64,000 nt of DNA from an uncultured Lachnospiraceae bacterium (lineage in GTDB: Bacteria; Bacillota; Clostridia; Lachnospirales; Lachnospiraceae): positions 186,001 to 250,000 of the forward strand of contig CAKRSV010000004.1 of assembly GCA_934401915.1 (NCBI GenBank), read 5' to 3'. Made by a program: the position numbers and the translations under genes. The notes under the pieces are model-generated. The model searched no databases and was not told where the DNA came from. It worked only from the letters and a program-made list of their open reading frames with translations. Of the stretch, positions 50,348 through 59,465 are shown piece by piece. Within the stretch, counting starts at the first letter, position 1, and every line of letters begins with the position of its first letter.

Positions 50348-51226
50348 ATGATAAAGAGCATGACAGGGTTCGGCAGATGCGAGGCGGCAGAAGGGGAGAG
50401 AAAGATCACCGTAGAGATGAAGGCGGTCAATCACAGATACCTGGACGTCAACATCAAAATGCCCAAAAAACTGAATTTCTTTGAGGCCGCGATCCGAAGC
50501 GAACTCAAGAACTATATCCAGAGAGGAAAGGTAGATATCTTCATCACATATGAAGATCTGACAGAATCCAATGTCTGCGTCAAGTACAACAAGGAGCTGG
50601 CTGCCGAGTATATGAAATATCTGCAGCAGATGGAGAAGGACTTTTCTCTGGACAACGATATCCGGGTGTCAACGCTTTCCCGGTATCCGGAGATCCTGAC
50701 AATGGAAGAGCAGACGATAGACGAGGAGGAGCTGTGGCAGCTTCTCGACAAGGCGATCAAAGGGGCTGCGGAGGCCTTTGTGGAGACGAGGATCAGGGAA
50801 GGGGAAAACCTGAGGGAAGATCTGATCGCAAAGCTGGACGGTATGCTGGAGCATGTGGATTTTATCACAGAGAGATCGCCCCAGATCATAGCAGAGTATA
50901 AAAAGAAGCTCGAAGAGAAGGTAAAGGAGCTGATCGGAGACGCGCAGGTGGATGCGAACCGGCTGCTGATGGAAGTTACGATCTTTGCCGACAAAGTCTG
51001 TGTGGATGAGGAGCTGGTAAGGCTGCGCAGCCACATCGAGACGACCAGAGATAACCTTTTGCAGGGCGGAAGCATCGGGCGCAAGCTGGATTTCATTGCG
51101 CAGGAGATGAACCGCGAGGCAAATACGATCCTCTCCAAGGCGAACGATCTGGAGACCTCAAACCGTGCGATCGAGCTCAAGACAGAGATCGAGAAGGTGC
51201 GCGAGCAGATACAGAATATCGAGTAG
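50348..51226 (+). CDS. yicC: YicC/YloC-family endoribonuclease
   Basis: A 292-residue protein beginning MIKSMTGFGRCEA, the family signature, and ending with the conserved DFIAQEMNREANTILSKAND and ELKTEIEKVREQIQNIE. Homologues are stress-related endoribonucleases. It heads the operon with remA, gmk and rpoZ, the standard Firmicute order. Confidence 0.93.
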   Translation: MIKSMTGFGRCEAAEGERKITVEMKAVNHRYLDVNIKMPKKLNFFEAAIRSELKNYIQRGKVDIFITYEDLTESNVCVKYNKELAAEYMKYLQQMEKDFSLDNDIRVSTLSRYPEILTMEEQTIDEEELWQLLDKAIKGAAEAFVETRIREGENLREDLIAKLDGMLEHVDFITERSPQIIAEYKKKLEEKVKELIGDAQVDANRLLMEVTIFADKVCVDEELVRLRSHIETTRDNLLQGGSIGRKLDFIAQEMNREANTILSKANDLETSNRAIELKTEIEKVREQIQNIE

Positions 51227-51235
51227 AGGAAGTAT

Positions 51236-51496
51236 ATGGGTAAACTGATTCATATAGGCTTCGGAAATGTTGTCAATACAGGAAAGATCATTGCGATCGT
51301 AAGCCCTGATTCTGCGCCGATCAAGCGTATGGTGCAGAAGGCAAAGGAGACGGGGATGGCGATCGACGCGACGCAGGGGCGCAAGACAAAGGCAGTCCTT
51401 GTGATGGAGAACAGTCAGATCGTGCTTTCGGCGCTTCTTCCGGAGACGATCTCGAACAGAGCACAGACAGAGGGCGGAGAGACAGATGAAGCATAA
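51236..51496 (+). CDS. remA: Extracellular matrix regulator RemA (DUF370)
   Basis: An 86-residue protein: IHIGFGNVVNTGKIIAIVSP and IDATQGRKTKAVLVMENSQI are the DUF370 core. In Bacillus RemA is an oligomeric DNA-binding activator of matrix and osmoprotection genes. It overlaps gmk by 11 nt. Confidence 0.94.
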   Translation: MGKLIHIGFGNVVNTGKIIAIVSPDSAPIKRMVQKAKETGMAIDATQGRKTKAVLVMENSQIVLSALLPETISNRAQTEGGETDEA

Positions 51497-52109
51497 AGGA
51501 ATATTGGTAGTCGTTTCCGGTTTTTCGGGAGCAGGTAAGGGAACTTTGATGAAACGGTTGATACAGGATTACGACGATTACGCGTTGTCGATCTCTGCAA
51601 CGACCAGAGCGCCGAGACCCGGAGAAGAGGACGGCAGGGAATACTTTTTCCTGCAAAAGGAACAGTTTGAAAAGAAGATCGCGGAAAACGGACTGATCGA
51701 ATATGCCCGGTACTGTGACAATTATTATGGTACGCCGCGGGAATATGTGGAGAAACAGCTGGAGGCTGGCAGGGATGTCATCCTCGAGATAGAGATACAG
51801 GGAGCACTGAAGGTGAAGAAGCAGTATCCGGATGCCCTGCTCCTTTTTGTGATGCCGCCGAGTGCAGCCGAGCTCAGAAGAAGGCTGATCGGAAGAGGCA
51901 CAGAGACAGAGGAAGTGATCGAGAAGCGGATGCACCGGGCGTCGGAGGAGGCAGAAGGCATCGAGAATTACGAGTATATTGTGATCAACGATGACCTCGA
52001 CACCTGCGTCAAAGAGCTTCACGAGATCATAAAGACAGCTCATAACACTCCGTTGAGGAATGAGGAATTTATAGAAAAAATAAGAAGAGATTTGGAAGGA
52101 GAAAAATAA
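51486..52109 (+). CDS. gmk: Guanylate kinase
   Basis: A 207-residue GMP kinase. The P-loop is SGFSGAGKGTL (residues ~10-20; the common form is GPSGAGK, here Phe replaces Pro), followed by the GMP-binding SISATTRAPRPGEEDGREYF. It is translationally linked to remA and rpoZ (start codon of rpoZ overlaps its last base). Confidence 0.96.
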   Translation: MKHKGILVVVSGFSGAGKGTLMKRLIQDYDDYALSISATTRAPRPGEEDGREYFFLQKEQFEKKIAENGLIEYARYCDNYYGTPREYVEKQLEAGRDVILEIEIQGALKVKKQYPDALLLFVMPPSAAELRRRLIGRGTETEEVIEKRMHRASEEAEGIENYEYIVINDDLDTCVKELHEIIKTAHNTPLRNEEFIEKIRRDLEGEK

Positions 52110-52381
52110 TGTTACATCCATCTTATGCAGATTTGATCAATGTGGTAAACAGTGGAGTAGAGGAAGGAGAAGATCCGGTAGTAAGCAGCAGATATTCGAT
52201 CGTGATGGCGACAGCCAAAAGAGCAAGACAGATCATTGCCGGTGACGATCCGCTTGTGGAGAGCAAGAGCCAGAAGCCGCTTTCTATCGCTGTAGACGAA
52301 CTGAATCAGGGACAGATCAAGATCCTGTCCGACGGAGAGGAAGAACAGGAAGAGACAGCGCAGGATGAAGCATCGTTATGA
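52109..52381 (+). CDS. rpoZ: RNA polymerase omega subunit
   Basis: A 90-residue omega subunit: LHPSYADLINVV at the N-terminus, RYSIVMATAKRARQII in the middle and the tail PLSIAVDELNQGQIKI. It follows gmk, as in most Firmicutes, and overlaps rimO by 4 nt. A short acidic extension ends the protein. Confidence 0.93.
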   Translation: MLHPSYADLINVVNSGVEEGEDPVVSSRYSIVMATAKRARQIIAGDDPLVESKSQKPLSIAVDELNQGQIKILSDGEEEQEETAQDEASL

Positions 52382-53724
52382 TGAATAAGAGGGTTTTGTT
52401 TGTGTCACTTGGCTGTGACAAGAATCTGGTGGACTCCGAGATGATGCTGGGGATGCTTGCCCAGAATGGATATGAGTTTACCGACGATGAGCGGGAGGCA
52501 GACATTGTTGTCGTAAATACCTGCTGCTTTATCAATGATGCGAAGGAAGAGAGCATCAACACGATCCTGGAAATGGCAGAACTCCGCAAGTCCGGAGATA
52601 TTGAAGCGCTGATCGTGGCAGGCTGTCTGGCACAGCGCTACAAAGAGGAGATCCAGGAAGAGATAGAAGAAGTGGATGCGATCATCGGTACGATGGCGAT
52701 CGATGAGGTGGTAAAGACGCTGAATGAGGTTCTTCATGGAAAACATGAGAATCATTATAAGAGTCTGGATACCAGACCGCTGACCGGCGTGGAGCGTGTT
52801 GTCACGACAGGCGGTCACTACGCGTACCTGAAGATCGCCGAGGGGTGCAACAAACGCTGCACCTATTGTGTGATCCCGAGAGTCCGGGGCGATTACCGGA
52901 GCGTTCCCATGGAGGAGCTGCTGTGCGAGGCGCAGAAGCTGGCAGACAAGGGAGTGAAGGAACTGATCCTTGTCGCGCAGGAGACAACGCTCTACGGTGT
53001 TGACTTATATGGTCAAAAGAAGTTGCCGGAATTGCTGCGGGGACTTTGCAAGATTGATGGAATCTACTGGATACGGCTTCTGTACTGCTATCCGGAAGAG
53101 ATCGACGAAGAACTGATCCGGGTGATCAGGGAAGAACCCAGAATATGCCATTATCTGGATCTTCCTATCCAGCATGCGTCTGACCGCATCCTGCAGAAGA
53201 TGGGAAGGCGGACGCGCAGGGAAGAGCTGACAGGAATTATTAACAGGCTGCGGGAAGAGATCCCGGATATCTGTCTGAGGACAACGCTGATCTCTGGTTT
53301 TCCCGGGGAGACGCAGGAAGATCATGAAGAGCTGATGGCGTTTGTCGATGAGATGGAGTTCGACAGGCTGGGCGTGTTCACCTACTCGCAGGAGGAAGAT
53401 ACGCCGGCGGCAGAAATGCCTGATCAGATACCGGAGGAGGTCAAGAAGGAGCGGCAGGAACAGATCATGGAACTGCAGCAGGAGATCGCCTTCGAGCTGG
53501 CAGAGCGGATGACGGGAAAGACCGTTATGGCGATGATCGAGGGAAAGGTGACGCAGGACGACGTCTATGTTGCCAGAACCTACAAGGATGCGCCGAATGT
53601 GGACGGATTTCTTTTTATCAACACGACACGCGAGCTGATGACCGGCGATTTCGTCAGGGTGAGGATCACCGGATCCAATGAATATGATTTGATAGGAGAG
53701 CTGGAAGATGAATTTACCAAATAA
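52378..53724 (+). CDS. rimO: Ribosomal protein S12 methylthiotransferase
   Basis: A 448-residue radical-SAM enzyme. The N-terminal UPF0004 domain has cysteines for the auxiliary cluster (SLGCDKNLVDSE, NTCCFINDAKEES, AGCLAQRY). The SAM cluster motif CNKRCTYCVIP is near residue 160 and a TRAM domain ends the protein. It modifies Asp of ribosomal protein S12. The 3' end overlaps pgsA by 17 nt. Confidence 0.95.
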   Translation: MMNKRVLFVSLGCDKNLVDSEMMLGMLAQNGYEFTDDEREADIVVVNTCCFINDAKEESINTILEMAELRKSGDIEALIVAGCLAQRYKEEIQEEIEEVDAIIGTMAIDEVVKTLNEVLHGKHENHYKSLDTRPLTGVERVVTTGGHYAYLKIAEGCNKRCTYCVIPRVRGDYRSVPMEELLCEAQKLADKGVKELILVAQETTLYGVDLYGQKKLPELLRGLCKIDGIYWIRLLYCYPEEIDEELIRVIREEPRICHYLDLPIQHASDRILQKMGRRTRREELTGIINRLREEIPDICLRTTLISGFPGETQEDHEELMAFVDEMEFDRLGVFTYSQEEDTPAAEMPDQIPEEVKKERQEQIMELQQEIAFELAERMTGKTVMAMIEGKVTQDDVYVARTYKDAPNVDGFLFINTTRELMTGDFVRVRITGSNEYDLIGELEDEFTK

Positions 53725-54241
53725 ACTTACCATGTTTCGTGTCATTTTGATTCCTTTTTTTGTGGTGTTCATGCTGGTCGATATTACAGCGGTAGATAAG
53801 TGGATCGCGCTCGGGATCTTTATCGTGGCGAGTCTGACGGATCTTCTGGATGGAAAGATTGCCAGAAAATATAATCTTGTGACCAATTTTGGAAAGTTTA
53901 TGGATCCGCTGGCAGATAAGCTACTCGTTTGTTCCGCGCTGATCTGCCTTGTGACGCTGGCAAAGATACCGGCGTGGATCGTCATTGTGATCATTGCCAG
54001 AGAGTTTATTATCAGCGGTTTCCGCCTGGTCGCATCGGACAACGGGGTAGTCATCGCTGCAAGCTACTGGGGCAAGTTCAAGACGACCTTTCAGATGGTG
54101 ATGATCTGTCTGATGATCGTGGACATACAGGCGCTCCACATCCTGACCGATGTGGTAATGTGGGTAGCACTCATCCTTACCGTAGTCTCGCTGATCGACT
54201 ATCTGGTAAAAAATAAGGATGTTATGAAAGAGAACAAATAG
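53708..54241 (+). CDS. pgsA: CDP-diacylglycerol-glycerol-3-phosphate phosphatidyltransferase
   Basis: A 177-residue membrane enzyme making phosphatidylglycerol phosphate. The CDP-alcohol phosphotransferase signature D-x2-DG-x2-AR-x8-G-x3-D-x3-D is complete: DLLDGKIARKYN then FGKFMDPLADK at about residues 41-66. Three to four membrane helices. It overlaps rimO and is followed 29 nt later by cinA. Confidence 0.95.
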   Translation: MNLPNKLTMFRVILIPFFVVFMLVDITAVDKWIALGIFIVASLTDLLDGKIARKYNLVTNFGKFMDPLADKLLVCSALICLVTLAKIPAWIVIVIIAREFIISGFRLVASDNGVVIAASYWGKFKTTFQMVMICLMIVDIQALHILTDVVMWVALILTVVSLIDYLVKNKDVMKENK

Positions 54242-54270
54242 AACCGATACAGTTAAGAGGGTGTGATCTG

Positions 54271-55530
54271 GTGAAAAACAGAGTAGTGGAGCTGATTGCT
54301 GTTGGAACAGAAATCCTGCTCGGAAATATAGTCAATACCAATGCTGCATATTTGTCCGAAAAGTGTGCCGAGCTTGGTTTTTCCTGCTATTATCAGAACG
54401 TGGTAGGAGATAATGCAAAGCGCCTGGAGGAGACGATCCGCCAGGCTTTGTCGCGTGCAGACATTGTGCTTCTTTCGGGAGGACTTGGCCCGACAGAGGA
54501 CGATCTCACCAAGGAGACGGCGGCGGCTGTCCTGGGGAAAAAGCTGGTTCTGCATGAGAAAAGCCGGGAGGCAATCCGGACTTATTTTCGGAAAAAGGGA
54601 ATGGAGATCGCGGAGAACAACTGGAAACAGGCGATGGTGCCGGAGGATTGTATCGTGATCGACAATCCGAACGGTACGGCGCCGGGCATAATCATGGAAG
54701 ATCAGGGCAGGCATCTCATTCTGATGCCGGGACCGCCCGGGGAACTGATCCCCATGTTTGAAGATTCGATCTCGCCCTATCTGCAAAACCTCCAGACCGA
54801 GGTAATCTATTCCAAGACGGTCAAGGTCTGCGGCGTCGGAGAGAGTAAGGCGGAAATGCAGATAAAAGACCTGATCGATCAGCAGAGCAATCCGACGATC
54901 GCCACTTACGCGAAGATCGGGGAGGTACACCTGCGGGTGACGGCGCGCGCGGAGAGCAGGGAGAAGGCAAAACAGCTTGTCAAACCGATGGTGAAGGAGC
55001 TGAAGCGAAGATTTGGAGACAGCGTCTACACCACAAAGGAGAAGGTGACGCTGGAGCAGTCCGTGGCAGATCTGCTCAAGGAACGCGGATATACGATCAC
55101 TACGGCAGAATCCTGTACAGGCGGCATGCTCGCGGCAAGGCTGATCAATGTGCCGGGCGTATCGGAGGTATACAGAACCGGCTTTATCACGTATGCCAAC
55201 AAGGCAAAGCGAAAAGAGCTTGGCGTGCTCAAGGAGACGCTCCGGCTGTATGGAGCAGTGAGCCGTGAGACAGCCATGGAGATGGTGCGAGGTGCGGCAG
55301 AGCACGCAGATGCGGAGGTTGCGCTTGCGACGACCGGCATCGCAGGACCCGACGGAGGGACAGAGGCAAAACCGGTGGGACTTGTTTATATTTCCTGCTA
55401 TGTCGCCGGTGAGGTGACTGTGCGCGAGTTCCGGTTCAGCGGGAACCGGGCGAAGATCCGTGAAAGCGCGGTAGCGGCAGCCCTGACGCTCGCAAGAGAA
55501 TGTCTGCTGCGGCAGGAACCGGTAAGATAG
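54271..55530 (+). CDS. cinA: CinA-family protein (nicotinamide mononucleotide deamidase-related)
   Basis: A 419-residue protein with GTG start. The N-terminal molybdopterin-binding-like (COG1058) domain holds GTEILLGNIVNTNAAYL and SGGLGPTEDDLTKE; the C-terminal PncC domain has TTAESCTGGMLAARL and TTGIAGPDGGTEAKPVG. It degrades ADP-ribose and deamidates NMN in characterised homologues. Its place before recA is conserved in Firmicutes, here interrupted by one membrane protein gene. Confidence 0.95.
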   Translation: MKNRVVELIAVGTEILLGNIVNTNAAYLSEKCAELGFSCYYQNVVGDNAKRLEETIRQALSRADIVLLSGGLGPTEDDLTKETAAAVLGKKLVLHEKSREAIRTYFRKKGMEIAENNWKQAMVPEDCIVIDNPNGTAPGIIMEDQGRHLILMPGPPGELIPMFEDSISPYLQNLQTEVIYSKTVKVCGVGESKAEMQIKDLIDQQSNPTIATYAKIGEVHLRVTARAESREKAKQLVKPMVKELKRRFGDSVYTTKEKVTLEQSVADLLKERGYTITTAESCTGGMLAARLINVPGVSEVYRTGFITYANKAKRKELGVLKETLRLYGAVSRETAMEMVRGAAEHADAEVALATTGIAGPDGGTEAKPVGLVYISCYVAGEVTVREFRFSGNRAKIRESAVAAALTLARECLLRQEPVR

Positions 55531-55569
55531 ATGATGTGAAGTGGGCAGAACACAGATGTGGAGGTTAAT

Positions 55570-57357
55570 ATGAATACACCGGAAGAATTAGATCAGCTCA
55601 ACCAGAGTGAGGATAAAAACACGCAGGATATTTTTCCGCAGGGCGAGAAGCAGCCGGGAGTATTTTCCGGAAGCGTGACAGAGCGGGAGACGATTCCTTA
55701 TGGCGGCGAAAACAGTCACGCAGCGGAGAATGGGGCAGAGGCTCCGTATGCGGAGAACCAGCCTTCCTATGGAAATGATCCCCATGCAGGTCAGAATCAG
55801 GCACCATACGGGAATGATCTTTATGCAAGCCAGAGCCAGAATACGTATGGAAATAACGCGTATGCAAACCAGGACCAGGCACCGTATGGAAATGATCCCT
55901 ATGGAAGTCAGAGCCAGTCATCATACGGAACGGATGCCTATGCAGGGCAGAGCCAGACGCCGTACGGAACGGATGCCTATGCAGGGCAGAGTCAGACACC
56001 GTACGGGAACAATTCATATAGTGGTCAGAATCAGAGCACTTATGGAAATGACGCGTATGGCGGACAGAACCAGAATCCCTATGGAAATAACGCGTATGGC
56101 GTGCAGAACCAGAATCCTTACGGAAACAGCCCCTATGGCGGCCAGAATCAGAACCCTTATGGAAATAACATGTACAATGGGCAGAACCAGAATCCCTATG
56201 GAAATAACGCGTATGGTGCGCAGAGCCAGAATCCCTATGGAAACAACGTGTACGGTGGACAGAGCCAGAATCCCTATGGAAACAATGCGTACGGTGGCCA
56301 GAATCAGAATCCTTATGGAAATAACGCGTATGGTGGCCAGAATCAGTCCCCTTATGGAAACAATCCTTACAGTTATCCCAATGGGACGGTTCCGACCTAC
56401 GGCGGAAATAATCCGTACAGTCCCTATGCGGTTCCACAGAAGAGGAAGACGACGACCGGAGTTATCGTTCTGGTTTCCGGTCTGATCATACTGTTTCTGA
56501 TAGCGGTTCTTGCGCTGATATTTAAGATGGTCAGACTGTATACGGAGGATGCGAGAAGAACCGCAAGCAGCAGCGCGACAGAACAGAATGGGGACGGGTA
56601 CGAACGGTATTTCGGAGAACAGGATCCCGGGAATGAAGATCCTTACGGATATGGATACGGCGACGATTACGGCTATGGTTACGATTATGACTATGACGGG
56701 GAAGCAGAGTACGATTACGACAGTCTGAAGTACTATGAGCTGCACGACGCGATCGAAGAGGATCTGTCCTATTCCGTAAGTTTTGAGGAATATGAATATG
56801 ACACCGATCTGGAGACGGTTGCGATCATGGCTGACTACCCGGTGATCAAGGGAGATAAGGTTCCGAATCTGGATAATCTCAACGAGACGATCCGCAAGGA
56901 GGCAATGAAATTCGAGGAGATCTTCAAGGAGCAGTACGAGGACGGCATAGAAAAAGACGGTCGGTACTATGATGCGTATGCGGCGGGATATGTGACATAC
57001 ATGGACGAGGAAAAGATGAGCATTGTGTTTTCAGAGACCGTGGTTGCCTACGATGACGCGCTGGCGTATCTGTACTGTATCAATATCGATATGGAAAAGG
57101 GCGTAGTGCTGGAAAATGAGCAGATGCTTGCGATCGACGATGCCTTTTCCGTGGATTTCAGGACAAGGAGCGACGAGCAGAATGGAGAGATCAGCGATCT
57201 GACCTATATGACGGATCAGCAGATCACACAGTATTTCCTCTCGGATGACGTGATCGTGTTCTATACGCCTAAGGGGATGGAGATCGGCTTTAACTATGAG
57301 AACGGCTGGGTCACCGTAACCTATGAAGAATATGAGCAGTATCTGAAGGTATTTTGA
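55570..57357 (+). CDS. Membrane protein with Q/N/G/Y repeat domain and RsiV-like (DUF3298) ectodomain
   Basis: A 595-residue protein; ATG 55570 is six bases after GGAGG, while the in-frame GTG 55558 overlaps that site. Residues ~62-270 are sixteen 13-residue repeats of the type QNQNPYGNNAYGG, a low-complexity prion-like segment. One membrane helix follows (TTGVIVLVSGLIILFLIAVL, about residues 296-315). Outside it comes a Tyr/Asp/Gly-rich linker and then a ~190-residue domain (YPVIKGDKVPNLDNLNETIR, YTPKGMEIGF) typical of DUF3298/RsiV. The N-terminus should be cytoplasmic. A sensing role at the surface is possible; no sigma factor is adjacent. Confidence 0.85.
   Translation: MNTPEELDQLNQSEDKNTQDIFPQGEKQPGVFSGSVTERETIPYGGENSHAAENGAEAPYAENQPSYGNDPHAGQNQAPYGNDLYASQSQNTYGNNAYANQDQAPYGNDPYGSQSQSSYGTDAYAGQSQTPYGTDAYAGQSQTPYGNNSYSGQNQSTYGNDAYGGQNQNPYGNNAYGVQNQNPYGNSPYGGQNQNPYGNNMYNGQNQNPYGNNAYGAQSQNPYGNNVYGGQSQNPYGNNAYGGQNQNPYGNNAYGGQNQSPYGNNPYSYPNGTVPTYGGNNPYSPYAVPQKRKTTTGVIVLVSGLIILFLIAVLALIFKMVRLYTEDARRTASSSATEQNGDGYERYFGEQDPGNEDPYGYGYGDDYGYGYDYDYDGEAEYDYDSLKYYELHDAIEEDLSYSVSFEEYEYDTDLETVAIMADYPVIKGDKVPNLDNLNETIRKEAMKFEEIFKEQYEDGIEKDGRYYDAYAAGYVTYMDEEKMSIVFSETVVAYDDALAYLYCINIDMEKGVVLENEQMLAIDDAFSVDFRTRSDEQNGEISDLTYMTDQQITQYFLSDDVIVFYTPKGMEIGFNYENGWVTVTYEEYEQYLKVF
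55753..56376 (+). repeat. Coding minisatellite, sixteen 39-nt units
   Basis: Sixteen in-phase copies of a 39-nt unit (624 bp) encode the consensus QNQNPYGNNAYGG. The 3' half is nearly uniform and the 5' half more diverged (units such as QSQTPYGTDAYAG), so units have spread recently from the 3' side. Copy number is likely variable between strains. Confidence 0.9.
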
Positions 57358-57405
57358 TCGGGCGCTGCAGAGGACATAGATATGATATAAAGAAAAGGAC
57401 AGACA

Positions 57406-57456
57406 GGAAAGGGAGCAGGAAACGTATGACTGGCTCCTTTTCCCGTTTCTTTTTTC
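57406..57456 (+). terminator. Terminator after the repeat-protein gene
   Basis: GGAAAGGGAGC (57406-57416) pairs with GCTCCTTTTCC (57433-57443) with one G-U pair. CGTTTCTTTTTT follows. Confidence 0.8.
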
Positions 57457-57613
57457 GGTATTTCTGCGGAGAAAGGGCTTGCCAGGGTCAACTGCGTCTG
57501 TTACAATCAAGATGTCTGAAGAAATGGAATATCTGTTAAGCATATCCGGCATTTCGCCACAGTTTCCATTATTTCACAAGTATTTATGAAAAAACAACGG
57601 AAAGGAGGTAAAA

Positions 57614-57664
57614 GTGTCGTTTATTGGACTTTATATGTGCTATGATAGTTATGCAGTCAGATAA
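57614..57664 (+). CDS. Candidate 16-residue peptide upstream of recA
   Basis: A perfect AAAGGAGG (57601-57608) stands five bases before a GTG that opens a 16-codon frame, MSFIGLYMCYDSYAVR, ending TAA. The stretch from 57457 to 57600 shows nothing else recognisable. The strong ribosome site lacks any other gene to serve. The frame ends before the recA promoter, so a transcript would have to start further upstream. Confidence 0.3.
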   Translation: MSFIGLYMCYDSYAVR

Positions 57665-57688
57665 TTAGCACTGCATAAGAAAAAAGAA

Positions 57689-57717
57689 TTGACAAAATCG
57701 AACATTTGTTTTATTCT
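57689..57717 (+). promoter_or_regulatory. recA promoter
   Basis: TTGACA (57689-57694) is followed after 17 nt by TATTCT (57712-57717). LexA box 1 lies inside the spacer and box 2 just downstream of the start, so both can block RNA polymerase. Confidence 0.72.
57700..57711. promoter_or_regulatory. LexA box 1 (recA)
   Basis: GAACATTTGTTT matches the Firmicute SOS box GAAC-N4-GTTC except for the last base. It overlaps the promoter spacer. Confidence 0.6.
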
Positions 57718-57724
57718 ATAACAA

Positions 57725-57736
57725 GAACAAATGTTC
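57725..57736. promoter_or_regulatory. LexA box 2 (recA)
   Basis: GAACAAATGTTC is a perfect GAAC-N4-GTTC SOS box at about +1 to +15, 21 bp before the recA start. Confidence 0.85.
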
Positions 57737-57757
57737 CAGTGAAAAGGAGAACAGAAC

Positions 57758-58822
57758 ATGGAAAGAGATGAAAAGTTAAAAGCGTTAGATGCCGCTCTCG
57801 GTCAGATAGAAAAGCAGTATGGAAAAGGCGCGGTGATGAAGCTGGGAGATTCCAGCGCGCGGATGAACGTAGAGACGATCCCGACAGGATCGCTCAGCCT
57901 GGATATCGCATTGGGGTTGGGAGGAATCCCGAAGGGAAGGATCATAGAGATCTATGGACCGGAGTCCAGCGGTAAGACAACGGTCACGCTGCACATGATC
58001 GCTGAAGTACAGAAGCGGGGCGGTATCGCCGGATTTATTGACGCAGAGCATGCGCTGGATCCGGTCTATGCCAAGAATATCGGAGTAGACATTGACGATC
58101 TGTATATTTCCCAGCCGGACAACGGAGAACAGGCGTTGGAGATCACTGAGACGATGGTGCGGTCCGGCGCGGTGGATATCATTGTCGTTGACTCGGTCGC
58201 GGCGCTTGTACCAAAGGCGGAGATTGACGGAGATATGGGAGATTCCCATGTGGGACTTCAGGCGAGACTGATGTCGCAGGCGCTCCGTAAGCTGACGGCT
58301 GTCATCAGCAAGTCGAATTGTACTGTGATCTTTATCAACCAGCTCAGAGAGAAGGTAGGCGTGATGTTCGGAAGTCCGGAGACGACGACCGGCGGCCGCG
58401 CACTGAAGTTCTATGCCTCTGTCCGGATGGATGTCAGAAGGATCGAATCGCTGAAACAGGGCGGTGAAGTCATCGGAAACCGGACCAGAGTAAAGGTGGT
58501 TAAGAATAAGATCGCGCCGCCGTTTAAAGAAGCCGAATTTGACATTATGTTCGGGGAAGGAATCTCGACTGTAGGGGACGTTCTTGATCTTGCGGCTGAG
58601 AACAATATCATCAACAAGAGCGGAGCCTGGTATGCATACGAGGGCAACAAAATCGGACAGGGACGCGAAAACGCCAAGACCTATCTCAAGGAGCACCCGG
58701 AGGTGCGCGAAGAGGTAGAACGGAAGGTAAGAGAGCTGTTCAATCTGGATACCGACGCAGCCGGAGAGGACGACGCTGCTTCCGGGAAGGATGAGAAAGC
58801 CGAGACAGGCAAGGAGAAATAA
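57758..58822 (+). CDS. recA: Recombinase RecA
   Basis: A 354-residue strand-exchange and LexA-coprotease ATPase. The Walker A is GPESSGKTT near residues 66-74; [32 protein letters not shown] and [17 protein letters not shown] are RecA signatures. The C-terminus is acidic as usual. Control by LexA is indicated by two boxes at the promoter. recX follows 19 nt later. Confidence 0.98.
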   Translation: MERDEKLKALDAALGQIEKQYGKGAVMKLGDSSARMNVETIPTGSLSLDIALGLGGIPKGRIIEIYGPESSGKTTVTLHMIAEVQKRGGIAGFIDAEHALDPVYAKNIGVDIDDLYISQPDNGEQALEITETMVRSGAVDIIVVDSVAALVPKAEIDGDMGDSHVGLQARLMSQALRKLTAVISKSNCTVIFINQLREKVGVMFGSPETTTGGRALKFYASVRMDVRRIESLKQGGEVIGNRTRVKVVKNKIAPPFKEAEFDIMFGEGISTVGDVLDLAAENNIINKSGAWYAYEGNKIGQGRENAKTYLKEHPEVREEVERKVRELFNLDTDAAGEDDAASGKDEKAETGKEK

Positions 58823-58841
58823 AAACGGGGGCGTATAGCAT

Positions 58842-59465
58842 ATGCTGGTCACGCAGATAACAGAGCTGGGGAAAGGCAGATATCATGTAACGCTGGAGGA
58901 TGGCTCCGGGTTCCCGATATACCGCGGAGAAATGCGAAAATATCATATCCGGGAAGGGGAAGAACTGTCGGAGGAGGAATACCGTCAGTTTGCGGAGGAG
59001 GTCCTGCTGAAGCGGGCGCGGCTCCGCTGCATGAATCTGCTGCAATCCAAAGATTACACGCGCAGACAGCTTGAGGATAAGCTGCGGCAGGGAGAGTACC
59101 CACAGGAATGTATCGATGATGCGATAGCTTATGTAGAGAGCTATGGATATCTCGACGACGAGCGCTATGCCAGATCCTATATTGAATATCACATGGATAC
59201 CCGCAGCCGGATCCGCATCACCACCGACCTGATGCGAAAAGGAATCTCGAAGGAGATCATCCAAAAGGGTTTCGAGGAATTGGAGGAAATGGGCGTGGAG
59301 CAGGATGAACTGGCGCTGGCACAAAAATTTCTTGAAAAGAAAAATTATTCGGGAAAAGATGCTACAAGGCAGGAAAAAAGCCGTATGTACGCATTTTTAT
59401 GCAGAAAAGGAATCCGGAGCGAGGTAATTGCAAGAGCACTTCTACTTGACATAACATCAAATTAA
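58842..59465 (+). CDS. recX: Regulatory protein RecX
   Basis: A 207-residue RecA modulator built of three-helix repeats; SKDYTRRQLEDKLRQGEYP, YGYLDDERYARSYIEYHM and the final RKGIRSEVIARALL mark them. RecX limits RecA filament growth. It shares the recA transcript. The gap to rny (about 110 nt) is AT-rich. Confidence 0.93.
   Translation: MLVTQITELGKGRYHVTLEDGSGFPIYRGEMRKYHIREGEELSEEEYRQFAEEVLLKRARLRCMNLLQSKDYTRRQLEDKLRQGEYPQECIDDAIAYVESYGYLDDERYARSYIEYHMDTRSRIRITTDLMRKGISKEIIQKGFEELEEMGVEQDELALAQKFLEKKNYSGKDATRQEKSRMYAFLCRKGIRSEVIARALLLDITSN

Noticed and set aside
54253..55305. A 350-codon frame antisense to cinA.
   Set aside because: No recognisable domain; the plus-strand frame carries complete CinA motifs.
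55598..56437. His-rich and Arg-rich long frames on both strands over the 55.7-56.4 kb repeat.
   Set aside because: Any 39-nt in-phase repeat leaves other frames open; only the QNPYGNN frame has a ribosome site, a membrane helix and a domain downstream.
57785..58852. A 355-codon frame antisense to recA.
   Set aside because: A shadow of the highly biased recA coding sequence; protein has no motif.
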